From the NCBI GenBank assembly GCA_964453265.1, contig CAYVNU010000001.1, positions 124,001-188,000 on the forward strand: DNA of 64,000 nucleotides. Reading direction: 5' to 3'. Made by a program: the position numbers and the translations under genes. The notes under the pieces are model-generated. The model had not been told where the DNA came from and did no database searches. It was given only the letters and a program-made list of their open reading frames with translations. Shown here one piece after another: positions 55,847 to 63,903 of the stretch. This DNA is from CAYVNU01 sp964453265. GTDB taxonomy: Bacteria > Patescibacteriota > Doudnabacteria > UBA920. How positions within the stretch are numbered: position 1 is the stretch's first letter; each line of letters starts with the position of its first letter.

Positions 55847-56239
55847 ATGTTTGAAACAAAACAAAAAAAGGTTTTAATAGCCGAAGACGACGTGGCTATG
55901 GCCGAAATTGTTACCCATAAGCTAAATAGTAGTGGTTTTTCAGTGCGCCATGCTTCCGACGGCGCAATTGCACTTAAAATGTTTTTAGAGGAAACACCCG
56001 ATATAATGCTGCTCGATTTAATGATGCCGGAAATGGATGGGTTCTCCGTTTTAGAAACAATCCGAAAAAATCCTAACAAAAAAATCGCAAATACACCGGT
56101 TATTGTTTTAAGCAACCTTTGGAGTAGCGAAGATATTTTAAAAGCCAAAGCTTTAAAAGCTAATGATTACATGGTAAAAGCCTACTTTACACCGGAGGAA
56201 ATATTAGCTAAAATTAACTCAGTTTTAAACAAATCATAA
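55847..56239 (+). CDS. Single-domain response regulator (receiver only)
   Basis: 130 aa. Acidic pocket EDD at 13-15, phospho-acceptor Asp57 in LLDLMMPEMDG, Ser89 in VLSN and Lys111 in MVKAYF are all in place. There is no DNA-binding or enzymatic output domain, so it must act by binding a partner or as a phosphate sink. The histidine kinase at 50786-52438 is the nearest partner; three enzyme genes lie between them. Confidence 0.9.
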   Translation: MFETKQKKVLIAEDDVAMAEIVTHKLNSSGFSVRHASDGAIALKMFLEETPDIMLLDLMMPEMDGFSVLETIRKNPNKKIANTPVIVLSNLWSSEDILKAKALKANDYMVKAYFTPEEILAKINSVLNKS

Positions 56240-56440
56240 ATACACGAGCAGGCATGAATCACACGATATAAATTAGAATAGTTTAGCTTTGTGGCATGTG
56301 TATGATTGTTGTATTAGTGATTAATATAATTAATTTCACGTATGGTAAATGGGTACAGCGAGGACTAGAAGCTATCTTAGGGGGTATCTTCTGTTATAGT
56401 CATCGTCAACACATTTGGCATCGTGAAAAAGGAAATTTAA

Positions 56441-58690
56441 ATGGAAAGCAAAAAAATTTCGTGTAAAATCGGCGAGGCTGATTTTACATTTGAAACCGGC
56501 AAACTAGCCGGACAGGCTTCTGGCGCCGTATTGGCCAGAGTAGGCGATACAGTAGTTTTAGCAACTACTATAATGAACGACAAGGCTAGGGATGGTATAG
56601 ACTTTTTCCCGCTCTTGCTTGATTACGAAGAACGCCTGTACGCGGCCGGTAAAATAAAAGGCAGCCGCTGGATAAAGCGCGAAGGCAGAGCAACCGACGA
56701 CGCTATTTTAAAAGGTAGAGTTATAGACAGAACTTTAAGACCCCTTTTCCCAGAAGGTATGCGTAACGACGTGCAGTTAACTGCAATGGTTTTATGTATA
56801 GACGGTGTAAATGAGCCGGATATGCTTGCGGTAAATGCAGCTTCCATGGCTTTGGCAATTTCCAATATTCCTTACGATGGTCCGGTTGCTGGCGTTAGAG
56901 TAGGAAAAATAGACGGAAACTATGTTATAAACCCAACCCATGAGCAAAGTGAAAAGTCTACTATGGACTTAATTGTTTGTGGTACTGGTGAGCACATAAT
57001 TATGGTAGAAATGGGCGCAAAGTTAGTTACAGAAGAAGAAATTGTAGACGGTATAAAATTCGCCCAGCCTTACTTAGGTGAGTTAGTAAAGTGCCAAATA
57101 GAATTTGCTAAACAGGTTGGAAAAGAAAAATCTGAACCTATTATAGTTAAGCCGCACGACTCTATAATGGAAAAAGTTAAAGAACTTTTGACAGAAAGTA
57201 AAATGGATGCGGCAGTTTATGTTAAAAATAAAGAAGAGCGAGGGGAAAACATTAATAAGCTTACTAAAGAAGTTGTTGCAGAAGTTAAATCCGCAGTTGG
57301 GGATATAGAAGGCGTTAGTGTGGAAAAAGACGCGGCTAAAGCCATTGACTATGTTTTAAAGAAATATCAGCAAAAGCAAATTTTAGACAAAGAACGAAGA
57401 GTTGACGGTAGAAAATTAAATGAGACTCGTCAAATTACTTGCGAGGTAGGCGTTTTGCCGCGTACGCATGGTTCGGCTTTGTTTACCCGAGGCGAAACCC
57501 AAGCTTTAACAGTGGTTACTTTAGGCAGTAAGGGTGACGAACAAACCTTAGACGGTATGGAAGACCCAAGCGAAGGCCGCACTAAGCGTTACATTCACCA
57601 CTATAATATGCCTGGGTACAGTGTAGGCGAAGTAGCTCCACTTAGAGGTCCTGGCCGCAGAGAAATTGGTCACGGCATGTTAGCCGAAAGAGCTGTTGAA
57701 GTAGTTTTGCCAGAGCAAGAAACTTTTCCTTACACTATGCGTCTTGTTTCTGAAATAATGTCTTCTAACGGGTCTACCAGTATGGCATCTACTTGCGGTA
57801 GTACTTTGGCTTTAATGGATGCAGGTGTGCCTATTAAACATATTATTGGCGGCTGCGCTATGGGTCTTGTAATGGACGAGAAAAATCCAAACAACTTTAA
57901 AGTTTTAACCGACATTGCAGGCATAGAAGACTTTAACGGCCATATGGATTTTAAAGTTACCGGCTCAGAAGAAGGTGTTACAGCTCTCCAGCTTGATATG
58001 AAATTAAAAGGTTTAAGTGCCGACATTTTAGCTCAAGCTTTAAGAGAAGCTAAGCCGGCAAGAATGCATATAATTTCTAAAATGAAGGAAGCTATTTCCG
58101 CGCCTCGCGCAGATTTGTCTCCTTATGCTCCTCGCATTACCAGCTTTAAAATTAAGCCTGATAAAATTCGCGAAGTTATTGGCAGTGGCGGTAAAACCAT
58201 TAACGAAATTATTGCCAACTGTCCGGGTGTTAAAATTGATATTGAAGACGACGGACTTGTTATGGTTACTTCTACGGATGCCGAGTCATCTGCCAAGGCT
58301 GTTAAATGGATACAGGACATAGTTAGAGAAGTGGAAGCCGGAGAAATTTTTGAAGGCAAAGTAACCCGCCTTATGGATTTTGGCGCTTTTGTAGAAGTCT
58401 TGCCCGGTAAAGAAGGCTTGGTTCACATATCTCAATTAGCCAACTACCGCGTGGCCAGAGTGGAAGATGTAGTAAAGATCGGCGATTCACTCAAGGTGCA
58501 AGTTTCCGAAATAGACGACCAAGGCCGCATAAACCTAACACATAAGCCATTTGCTCCGGCTCCTACCCCGGAACAATTAGCAGCAGGTGCTGCGAGTGGC
58601 GGATTCGATAGACCTCATCGCGGTGGTGGATTTAATGGCCGAGGTGGCCACGGCGGCGGCAGACCACCGAGAAGAAATTTTGACAGATAA
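56441..58690 (+). CDS. pnp: Polyribonucleotide nucleotidyltransferase (PNPase)
   Basis: 749 aa, full length. Two RNase PH domains (the second with GRREIGHGMLAERA and the catalytic region STSMASTCGSTLALMDAG), a KH domain (KIREVIGSGGKTINEI, about 555-610), an S1 domain (about 620-695, FEGKVTRLMDFGAFVEVL) and a Gly/Arg-rich tail. It degrades RNA from the 3' end with phosphate. AAGGA lies 9 nt before the ATG. The 200-nt leader (56240-56440) contains several short inverted repeats (gaagctatc.../...gtatcttc; cac...gtg), which may be the site of the autoregulation known for pnp. Confidence 0.96.
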   Translation: MESKKISCKIGEADFTFETGKLAGQASGAVLARVGDTVVLATTIMNDKARDGIDFFPLLLDYEERLYAAGKIKGSRWIKREGRATDDAILKGRVIDRTLRPLFPEGMRNDVQLTAMVLCIDGVNEPDMLAVNAASMALAISNIPYDGPVAGVRVGKIDGNYVINPTHEQSEKSTMDLIVCGTGEHIIMVEMGAKLVTEEEIVDGIKFAQPYLGELVKCQIEFAKQVGKEKSEPIIVKPHDSIMEKVKELLTESKMDAAVYVKNKEERGENINKLTKEVVAEVKSAVGDIEGVSVEKDAAKAIDYVLKKYQQKQILDKERRVDGRKLNETRQITCEVGVLPRTHGSALFTRGETQALTVVTLGSKGDEQTLDGMEDPSEGRTKRYIHHYNMPGYSVGEVAPLRGPGRREIGHGMLAERAVEVVLPEQETFPYTMRLVSEIMSSNGSTSMASTCGSTLALMDAGVPIKHIIGGCAMGLVMDEKNPNNFKVLTDIAGIEDFNGHMDFKVTGSEEGVTALQLDMKLKGLSADILAQALREAKPARMHIISKMKEAISAPRADLSPYAPRITSFKIKPDKIREVIGSGGKTINEIIANCPGVKIDIEDDGLVMVTSTDAESSAKAVKWIQDIVREVEAGEIFEGKVTRLMDFGAFVEVLPGKEGLVHISQLANYRVARVEDVVKIGDSLKVQVSEIDDQGRINLTHKPFAPAPTPEQLAAGAASGGFDRPHRGGGFNGRGGHGGGRPPRRNFDR

Positions 58691-58694
58691 AATT

Positions 58695-58738
58695 AAAAAA
58701 CAGTCTCGGGAATGTAAAACTTTCCGAGACTGTTTTTC
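58695..58738 (+). terminator. Terminator after pnp
   Basis: aaacagtctcgg / ccgagactgttt with trailing T, overlapping the start region of the Nudix transcript. Confidence 0.85.
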
Positions 58739-58750
58739 TATAAAAAATAT

Positions 58751-59182
58751 ATGCAAGAAAATAATCAAAAAATTTATTCTAGTACCGGGCTGATTATTAT
58801 TAAAGAAGATAAAATATTTTTAGCCAAGCGAACCAAGGGTTTGGGGGCGGGGAAGTGGGGGACAATGGGCGGACATATTGAGCTTGGAGAAACCCCGGAG
58901 GAAGCCGCGGCAAGGGAAGCTAAAGAAGAATTTAATATTGAAGTTGGAAATTTAAAATTTTTATATTTAGGTCATGAATGGTACGGGGAGAAACAGTATT
59001 TAGATGTAGTATTTACAGCCGATATTATTTCCGGAGAGCCAAAAAACATGGAGCCTGAGAAAAAGTCGGACTTAGGTTGGTTTGATATCAATAACTTGCC
59101 TGGGGAATTGTTTAAGCCTGTAGAAATAGGTCTTGAGGCCATTAAAACCGGAGAAAAATATTTTAAGTTTAGAGTTGAATAA
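58751..59182 (+). CDS. Nudix hydrolase
   Basis: 143 aa. The Nudix box is complete: GGHIELGETPEEAAAREAKEEF (quoted parts: GHIELGETPEEAA and AREAKEEF), about residues 38-60. It hydrolyses a nucleoside diphosphate linked to another group, such as an oxidised nucleotide (MutT role) or a sugar nucleotide; the sequence resembles small MutT-like members with a WFDINNLP substrate loop. A hypothetical gene follows 22 nt downstream. Confidence 0.9.
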   Translation: MQENNQKIYSSTGLIIIKEDKIFLAKRTKGLGAGKWGTMGGHIELGETPEEAAAREAKEEFNIEVGNLKFLYLGHEWYGEKQYLDVVFTADIISGEPKNMEPEKKSDLGWFDINNLPGELFKPVEIGLEAIKTGEKYFKFRVE

Positions 59183-59204
59183 AATATTAATTAAATAAAT
59201 TTTT

Positions 59205-59591
59205 ATGATTGAAAATTCTATTTCTTTTAGTGAAATTAATAAAAATTTAGAAGGGCCTAAGGATACAGTAAGTAAACTAAATCCGGATGCTCAATTTAGA
59301 ATATTGAAAACTATTTACAGGGCGCTTGAAGATGAAATAAATAGAGAAAAAAGAGCAGAAAAATTAAATAGAGTATATGGTATACCTACGGACAAGATTT
59401 CGTTAATGGCGATGCGAGACTTTATTGTAAATAAATTAGGTATTCAAGCGTCTGAAAGTGGGTTGGAAAGTGAGGAAGAAGATACTACTAAATTAACTAA
59501 TCGTGACAAAAAAGTTGATGCCCATGAAGGGTTTGGCTCGACTGGTTATCGAAAGATTGATAAGTCGCGGCAAAGTAAAAATTCAAGATAA
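59205..59591 (+). CDS. Uncharacterised 128-aa protein
   Basis: Soluble and charged, with a helical N-terminal two-thirds (AQFRILKTIYRALEDEINREKR) and a disordered, basic C-terminal tail ending SRQSKNSR. No motif recognised. It follows the Nudix gene by 22 nt and ends before a weak cgttgctt / aagcaacg hairpin at 59598-59626. Confidence 0.55.
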   Translation: MIENSISFSEINKNLEGPKDTVSKLNPDAQFRILKTIYRALEDEINREKRAEKLNRVYGIPTDKISLMAMRDFIVNKLGIQASESGLESEEEDTTKLTNRDKKVDAHEGFGSTGYRKIDKSRQSKNSR

Positions 59592-59671
59592 TAAAATAGC
59601 GTTGCTTAAGCATCTGGTAAAAAGCAACGGTGTTTGGTTAAAATCCGGCTAAGCTTAAATGGAAATAATAA

Positions 59672-60913
59672 ATGTCATATTTTGAAATCCTAAAAAAAGA
59701 CGAAACATCGGCCGCAAGGGCCGGTATAATTCATACCGCGCATGGGGATATACAGACCCCGGCGTTTTTGCCTATTGGTACAAAAGGCGCGGTAAAAACA
59801 GTTACGGCTGAGGAACTTAAGTTTTGGGGAGCAGATATAATGCTGGCAAATACTTACCACCTTTGGCAGCGGCCGGGCGACGCGCTTATTTACAAAGCCG
59901 GGGGCTTACATAAATTTATGAATTGGAAAGGTCCCATATTTACCGACTCAGGTGGTTTTCAAGTTTTTAGTTTAGCTAAAATGCGCAAAGTTATGGAAGT
60001 TGGGGTACTTTTTCAGTTTGATTTAGACGGCAAACAAGAAATTTTGTCGCCAGAGAAATCGGTGGATATACAAGCCAATTTGGGTAGTGATATTTGTTTA
60101 ATACTGGATGATTTTCCAGGCTATCCTTTTGAGTATGAGCGCAGCAAAGAATCTATCGCATTAACTAAAAGGTGGGCGGAGCGCGCCATTAAGGAACACC
60201 AAAAAATTGTTTTAGATGGTGATCCAATTAACCCAGGACAAAAACTTTGGGGTATTGTTCAGGGCGCTTCGTTTCCAGATTTACGTGAAAGATCGGCTAA
60301 AGATATGGTAGCGCTAGGCTTTGAAGGTTTTGCAATTGGCGGCGTGGCAGTAGGTGAACCCCATAAGGAAATGATGCTAGCCGTTGAAGCTGCAATTCCG
60401 CACTTGCCGGAAACCGCGCCCAAACATTTACTGGGAGTTGGTACGCCTTTTGACATAGTGCAGGCAGTAAGCAGAGGGTGCGATACTTTTGACTGTGTTA
60501 TTCCGACTAGGGAGGCGAGGCATGGAAGACTATATGTGAATGCAAGATACAACCTCTCTGCCTCGGATGCACTCGGCATCTCCCCTCAGGAGGGGAGAGA
60601 AATGCAGACTCCCTCTCCTTCTGAGGAGAGGGCTGGGGAGAGGTTGCAATCAGAAGGATATTCTACTTTAAACATTAAACTTGAACAATACAAAGAAGAT
60701 TTTACAACTATAGATAATACCTGTGACTGCTATTTGTGCCTTAATCATACAAAGAGTTATCTACGTCATTTATTCGCAACCGGTGAGCCTTTGGCAGAGC
60801 GACTGGCCACTATGCATAACTTAAAGTTTTACCTAAATTTAATGAAGAAAATTAGGAACGCCATAACTTACGATTATTTTGAAGATATGGCCCGGAACTA
60901 TAAAGAAATATAA
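59672..60913 (+). CDS. tgt: tRNA-guanine transglycosylase with palindrome-derived insert
   Basis: 413 aa, about 40 longer than usual. Exchanges guanine 34 for preQ1 in tRNAs with GUN anticodons (such as the tRNA-His here). ANTYHLWQRPG, TDSGGFQVFSL, GFAIGGVAVGE and the catalytic Asp in DCVIPTREARHG are intact; zinc ligands lie in CDCYLC...H. Between GRLYVN and STLNIKLEQY the normal six-residue loop is replaced by about 45 residues encoded by palindromic repeats at 60548-60655. The insert is next to the zinc region, so folding must tolerate it. Confidence 0.93.
   Translation: MSYFEILKKDETSAARAGIIHTAHGDIQTPAFLPIGTKGAVKTVTAEELKFWGADIMLANTYHLWQRPGDALIYKAGGLHKFMNWKGPIFTDSGGFQVFSLAKMRKVMEVGVLFQFDLDGKQEILSPEKSVDIQANLGSDICLILDDFPGYPFEYERSKESIALTKRWAERAIKEHQKIVLDGDPINPGQKLWGIVQGASFPDLRERSAKDMVALGFEGFAIGGVAVGEPHKEMMLAVEAAIPHLPETAPKHLLGVGTPFDIVQAVSRGCDTFDCVIPTREARHGRLYVNARYNLSASDALGISPQEGREMQTPSPSEERAGERLQSEGYSTLNIKLEQYKEDFTTIDNTCDCYLCLNHTKSYLRHLFATGEPLAERLATMHNLKFYLNLMKKIRNAITYDYFEDMARNYKEI
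60548..60655. repeat. Double GC-rich palindromic element (family A) inside tgt
   Basis: Two units: ctcccctcaggaggggag and ctccctctccttctgaggag with agggctggggagagg. In frame, encoding SPQEGRE and TPSPSEERAGER. Confidence 0.8.
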
Positions 60914-60917
60914 TAGT

Positions 60918-60940
60918 TGCGATCCTGAGCGAAGTCGAAG
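60918..60940. repeat. Half copy of the GTCGAA element
   Basis: cgatcctgagcgaagtcgaa followed by GGGT matches the gaacgaagtgaagggt part of the twin-hairpin loops. Confidence 0.45.
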
Positions 60941-60956
60941 GGTAAAAAATTATAGG

Positions 60957-60997
60957 CAAGTAGGAGAGTAGGAAAGTAGTGGGTAGTAGGTAGTTAA
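60957..60997. repeat. GTAGT-type tandem repeat between tgt and glyQS
   Basis: caagtaggagagtaggaaag then tagtgggtagtaggtagtt: five to six imperfect 7-8 bp units. Confidence 0.65.
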
Positions 60998-61000
60998 TAT

Positions 61001-61031
61001 AAAAATCAATCCTAAAATTGGATTGATTTTT
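61001..61031 (+). terminator. Terminator after tgt
   Basis: aaaaatcaatcc / ggattgattttt hairpin with T tail. Confidence 0.8.
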
Positions 61032-61094
61032 ATATTTTTGGCAAAAATGCCTTGTTTTGCTATACTAAACTAAGAAAATTTAAGATGTGTGGTA

Positions 61095-61133
61095 ACAAAG
61101 ATCACCTTTGTGCTGCACAAAGGTGATCTTTGT
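61095..61133 (+). promoter_or_regulatory. 39-bp palindrome sequestering the glyQS ribosome site
   Basis: Arms acaaagatcacctttgtgc and gcacaaaggtgatctttgt are perfect inverse copies around a single T, ending right at the ATG. The right arm holds the only ribosome site, AAAGGTGATC; the left arm GATCACCTTT mimics the 16S rRNA anti-Shine-Dalgarno end. The folded mRNA would block initiation. Confidence 0.7.
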
Positions 61134-62432
61134 ATGACAGAAGAAAAAGACTTGATGGATAAAATTGTTTCCCTTTGTAAACGAAGGGGTTTTGTGTTTC
61201 CAGGGAGTGAAATTTATGGCGGACTAGCCAATAGTTGGGACTACGGGCCTTTGGGCGTGGAATTAAAAAATAATATAAAACAGCTGTGGTGGAAAAAGTT
61301 TGTGCAGGGCAGGGAAGACGTCGTAGGCATAGACGCGGCTTTAATTATGAACCCAAAAGTATGGGAAGCTTCTGGCCACGTAGCAACTTTTAACGACCCA
61401 ATGGTTGAGTGTAAAAAATGCCATGAAAGGTATAGGGCGGATCAATTACCAGAAAAATGCGAAAAGTGCGGGGGTAAAGAGTTTACAGAGGCCAAGCAAT
61501 TTAACTTAATGTTTAAAACAAACCTAGGACCAGTGGCAGATGAAAAGTCTGCAGTATATCTACGCCCGGAAACCGCGCAGGGGATGTTTGTAAATTTTAA
61601 AAATATTATTGACTCAAGCCGAAAGCAAGTGCCTTTTGGTATTGCTCAAATTGGCCCGGCATTTAGAAATGAAATTACTCCTGGTAATTTCATTTTTAGG
61701 ACACGCGAATTTGAACAAATGGAAATAGAATTTTTTGTAAAGCCCGATGAGGCAGATAAGTGGTTTGAGTATTGGCTTGAGCAGCAAAAAGAGTGGCTTA
61801 AGGAAATGGGTATTTTAGAAAATTCAGTTTTTGTAGAAGTGCCGGAAGCAGACCGAGCTCACTATAGTAAACGAAGTATAGACACAGAATACAAATTCCC
61901 ATTCGGACAAAAAGAATTATATGGCCTAGCTAACCGCACGGACTTTGACCTAAAAAACCATATGGAAAAGTCCGGGCAGAGTTTGGAATACGCAGATCCG
62001 CATACCAACGAAAAGTTTTTACCGTACTGCATAGAACCAACTTGGGGAGTAAACAGAACTTTGCTTGCCGTTTTATGTTCGGCTTTTGACGATTCTAACC
62101 CGGAAAATGTTGTTTTGCACTTGCCTCCTAAACTCGCGCCCTACAAAGTTGCGGTGTTTCCATTGCTTAAAAACAAGCCTGAGTTAGTTAGTAAGGCCAA
62201 AGAAATTTATCACGACTTGCAAAAACATTTTAACGTGGCCTGGGACGACAGGGGTAATGTTGGTAAACGCTATTACAGCCAAGACGAAATTGGTACGCCT
62301 TTTTGCGTAACCGTGGACTTTGACACAATAGAGAAGGACGGCTGTGTTACTGTAAGAAACCGCGACACCAAAGAACAGCCGAGGGTGAAGATTGAGGAGT
62401 TAAAAAATTATTTACATTCGCATTTATTATAA
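61134..62432 (+). CDS. glyQS: Glycyl-tRNA synthetase, single-chain alpha2 type
   Basis: 432 aa from the ATG at 61134 (MTEEKDLMDKIVSLCKRRGF), which abuts the palindrome. A GTG at 61089 would translate through it and add 15 residues. Charges tRNA-Gly with glycine. Class II motifs are present: YGPLGVELK, motif 2 (FRNEITPGNFIFRTREFEQME, parts) and motif 3 GVNRTLLA. RPETAQGMFVNF is typical of this type. A zinc ribbon (CKKC ... CEKC) lies at about residues 84-107. The C-terminal anticodon-binding domain is intact. Control at translation level is suggested by the palindrome. Confidence 0.95.
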   Translation: MTEEKDLMDKIVSLCKRRGFVFPGSEIYGGLANSWDYGPLGVELKNNIKQLWWKKFVQGREDVVGIDAALIMNPKVWEASGHVATFNDPMVECKKCHERYRADQLPEKCEKCGGKEFTEAKQFNLMFKTNLGPVADEKSAVYLRPETAQGMFVNFKNIIDSSRKQVPFGIAQIGPAFRNEITPGNFIFRTREFEQMEIEFFVKPDEADKWFEYWLEQQKEWLKEMGILENSVFVEVPEADRAHYSKRSIDTEYKFPFGQKELYGLANRTDFDLKNHMEKSGQSLEYADPHTNEKFLPYCIEPTWGVNRTLLAVLCSAFDDSNPENVVLHLPPKLAPYKVAVFPLLKNKPELVSKAKEIYHDLQKHFNVAWDDRGNVGKRYYSQDEIGTPFCVTVDFDTIEKDGCVTVRNRDTKEQPRVKIEELKNYLHSHLL

Positions 62433-62460
62433 TTTTTTATGAATAATCCCAATAAAAAAA

Positions 62461-62793
62461 ATGAGCAGTGAATCAAAACAAATTTTTAAGGAGGTTTTAA
62501 ATTTGGATCAAATAAAAAGACGTGCCTTAGAAGTAGCAAAAGAAAGGTTTCCGGAGAGGTTCGCAAAAGTAGATGAGCTTAGAAAATATCAGCCAAAATC
62601 TTCAGATTTAAAGTCAAAAGAGGAGATTGACACACTTGCGCAAGAGGTTGAAAATTTAAACAGTTTGGAGACTTCATTAATACAGCTCTTCATGCCAGGA
62701 ATTAATTTCAGAGAGGACGTTATAGCCGATATTCTTCGCGAGTGGGACAAAGATTACGAGTTTTTGATAAACAAATGGAAAAAAAACGGTTAA
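62461..62793 (+). CDS. Uncharacterised 110-aa helical protein
   Basis: Charged, all-helical, soluble (FKEVLNLDQIKRRALEVAKE, then EIDTLAQEVENLNSLETSLI). It follows glyQS by 28 nt, and its 3' end overlaps the start of the M24 peptidase by 19 nt. No family recognised. Confidence 0.6.
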   Translation: MSSESKQIFKEVLNLDQIKRRALEVAKERFPERFAKVDELRKYQPKSSDLKSKEEIDTLAQEVENLNSLETSLIQLFMPGINFREDVIADILREWDKDYEFLINKWKKNG

Positions 62794-63899
62794 AAAAATT
62801 ACAACAGATAATTTCTAACCCAATTTTAATAAAGAAAAAACAAAACCTGTTTTATTTGACAGGTAGGTCTTTTGATTATAGAGCAGAGGAATATCTTTTG
62901 GTTACAAAAAAGGAAGTAGTTGGGTTTGGTTCTGGTTTAGAGCAAATAGATTGGGTAAAGAAATCGGACCGTTTGAAAAACATTGGAAGTTATTTGAAAG
63001 GCGCAAAGCAACTTGGTATAGAGTGGGGTTTTACATACGGAGAGGGTACTTACTTGAAGGCTAAGTGCAAAGGGCTAAGGGCTAAGCCGGAAAGAAGTCC
63101 GGTAGATGAAATGCGGCAAATAAAGAGCGCGGAGGAATTGGAGAAAATTAAAAAATCAATGCAGATTGTAGAAAAAGTTTTTGCGCAGGTTAGAAAAGAA
63201 ATTACTAAGAGTGGAATGACAGAAAAAAAGTTAGCGGAGTTTATTACCAAAACCGGTTATAAGTTTGGCGCTGGCGATATTTCTTTTCCAGCTATTGTGG
63301 CAAGCGGGGTAAATGCGGCTATACCGCACCATGTGCCATCGGCAAAACGCTTAAAACCAGGGGAATCAATCATTATCGATTTTGGTTTCAAATACAAAAA
63401 TTACTGTTCAGATTTTACCCGAACAGTATTTTTAAAAAAAGTTCCCAAAATTTTGGAAGTAGCATATAATCAAACAGAGAAGGCGTATAATGGGAGTATG
63501 GAGTTTGTAAATCACCCCTCCCTAGCCCTCCCCTTCAAGGGGAGGGAAAAAAGCAAACGCGTTGATACTAGGCTCCTCCCCCTTGAGGGGGGAGGCAAGG
63601 TGGGAGTGAATGGCGACCAAGTTTACCAAAAATCCGTTGATATTTTAGCCGAAAAAAAGTTAGACAAATATTTTATTCACTCGCTTGGCCACGGCACAGG
63701 TCTTGAAATTCATGAATTGCCTAACCTTTCTCCAAAGTCTAAAGACGAATTAAAAGACGGCATGGTGTTTAGTATAGAACCAGGCGTATATATACCAAAG
63801 CTTGGCGGTATAAGAATAGAAGATTTGGTATATTTGGAAAATGGGAAAGTAAAAAAGTTTATAAATGTGCCAACAAAGTTAAATCAAATTATTTTATAA
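62775..63899 (+). CDS. Xaa-Pro aminopeptidase-like M24 metallopeptidase with palindrome insert
   Basis: 374 aa from the ATG at 62775 (MEKKRLKKLQQ); an earlier start at 62742 overlaps more and is less likely. N-terminal creatinase-like domain to about residue 115, then the pita-bread fold. Metal ligands are Asp in IIDFGF, Asp in CSDFTRTVF, His in HSLGHGTGLEIHE, Glu in SIEPGVY and Glu in IRIEDL. It removes N-terminal residues before proline. About 30 residues encoded at 63512-63606 are derived from palindromic repeats between the second Asp and the His. Confidence 0.9.
   Translation: MEKKRLKKLQQIISNPILIKKKQNLFYLTGRSFDYRAEEYLLVTKKEVVGFGSGLEQIDWVKKSDRLKNIGSYLKGAKQLGIEWGFTYGEGTYLKAKCKGLRAKPERSPVDEMRQIKSAEELEKIKKSMQIVEKVFAQVRKEITKSGMTEKKLAEFITKTGYKFGAGDISFPAIVASGVNAAIPHHVPSAKRLKPGESIIIDFGFKYKNYCSDFTRTVFLKKVPKILEVAYNQTEKAYNGSMEFVNHPSLALPFKGREKSKRVDTRLLPLEGGGKVGVNGDQVYQKSVDILAEKKLDKYFIHSLGHGTGLEIHELPNLSPKSKDELKDGMVFSIEPGVYIPKLGGIRIEDLVYLENGKVKKFINVPTKLNQIIL
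63512..63606. repeat. Double GC-rich palindromic element (family A) inside the M24 peptidase gene
   Basis: Unit one cacccctccctagccctccc / cttcaaggggaggg; unit two ggctcctcccccttgagggg / ggaggcaaggtggg. In frame, encoding NHPSLALPFKGRE and LLPLEGGGKVG. Confidence 0.8.
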
Positions 63900-63903
63900 T
63901 AAT

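Noticed and set aside
61089..61133. GTG start for GlyRS at 61089
   Set aside because: The 15 extra residues are encoded by the palindrome and are absent from the family pattern, which starts at MTEEKDLMDKIV; kept only as a possible regulatory upstream initiation.
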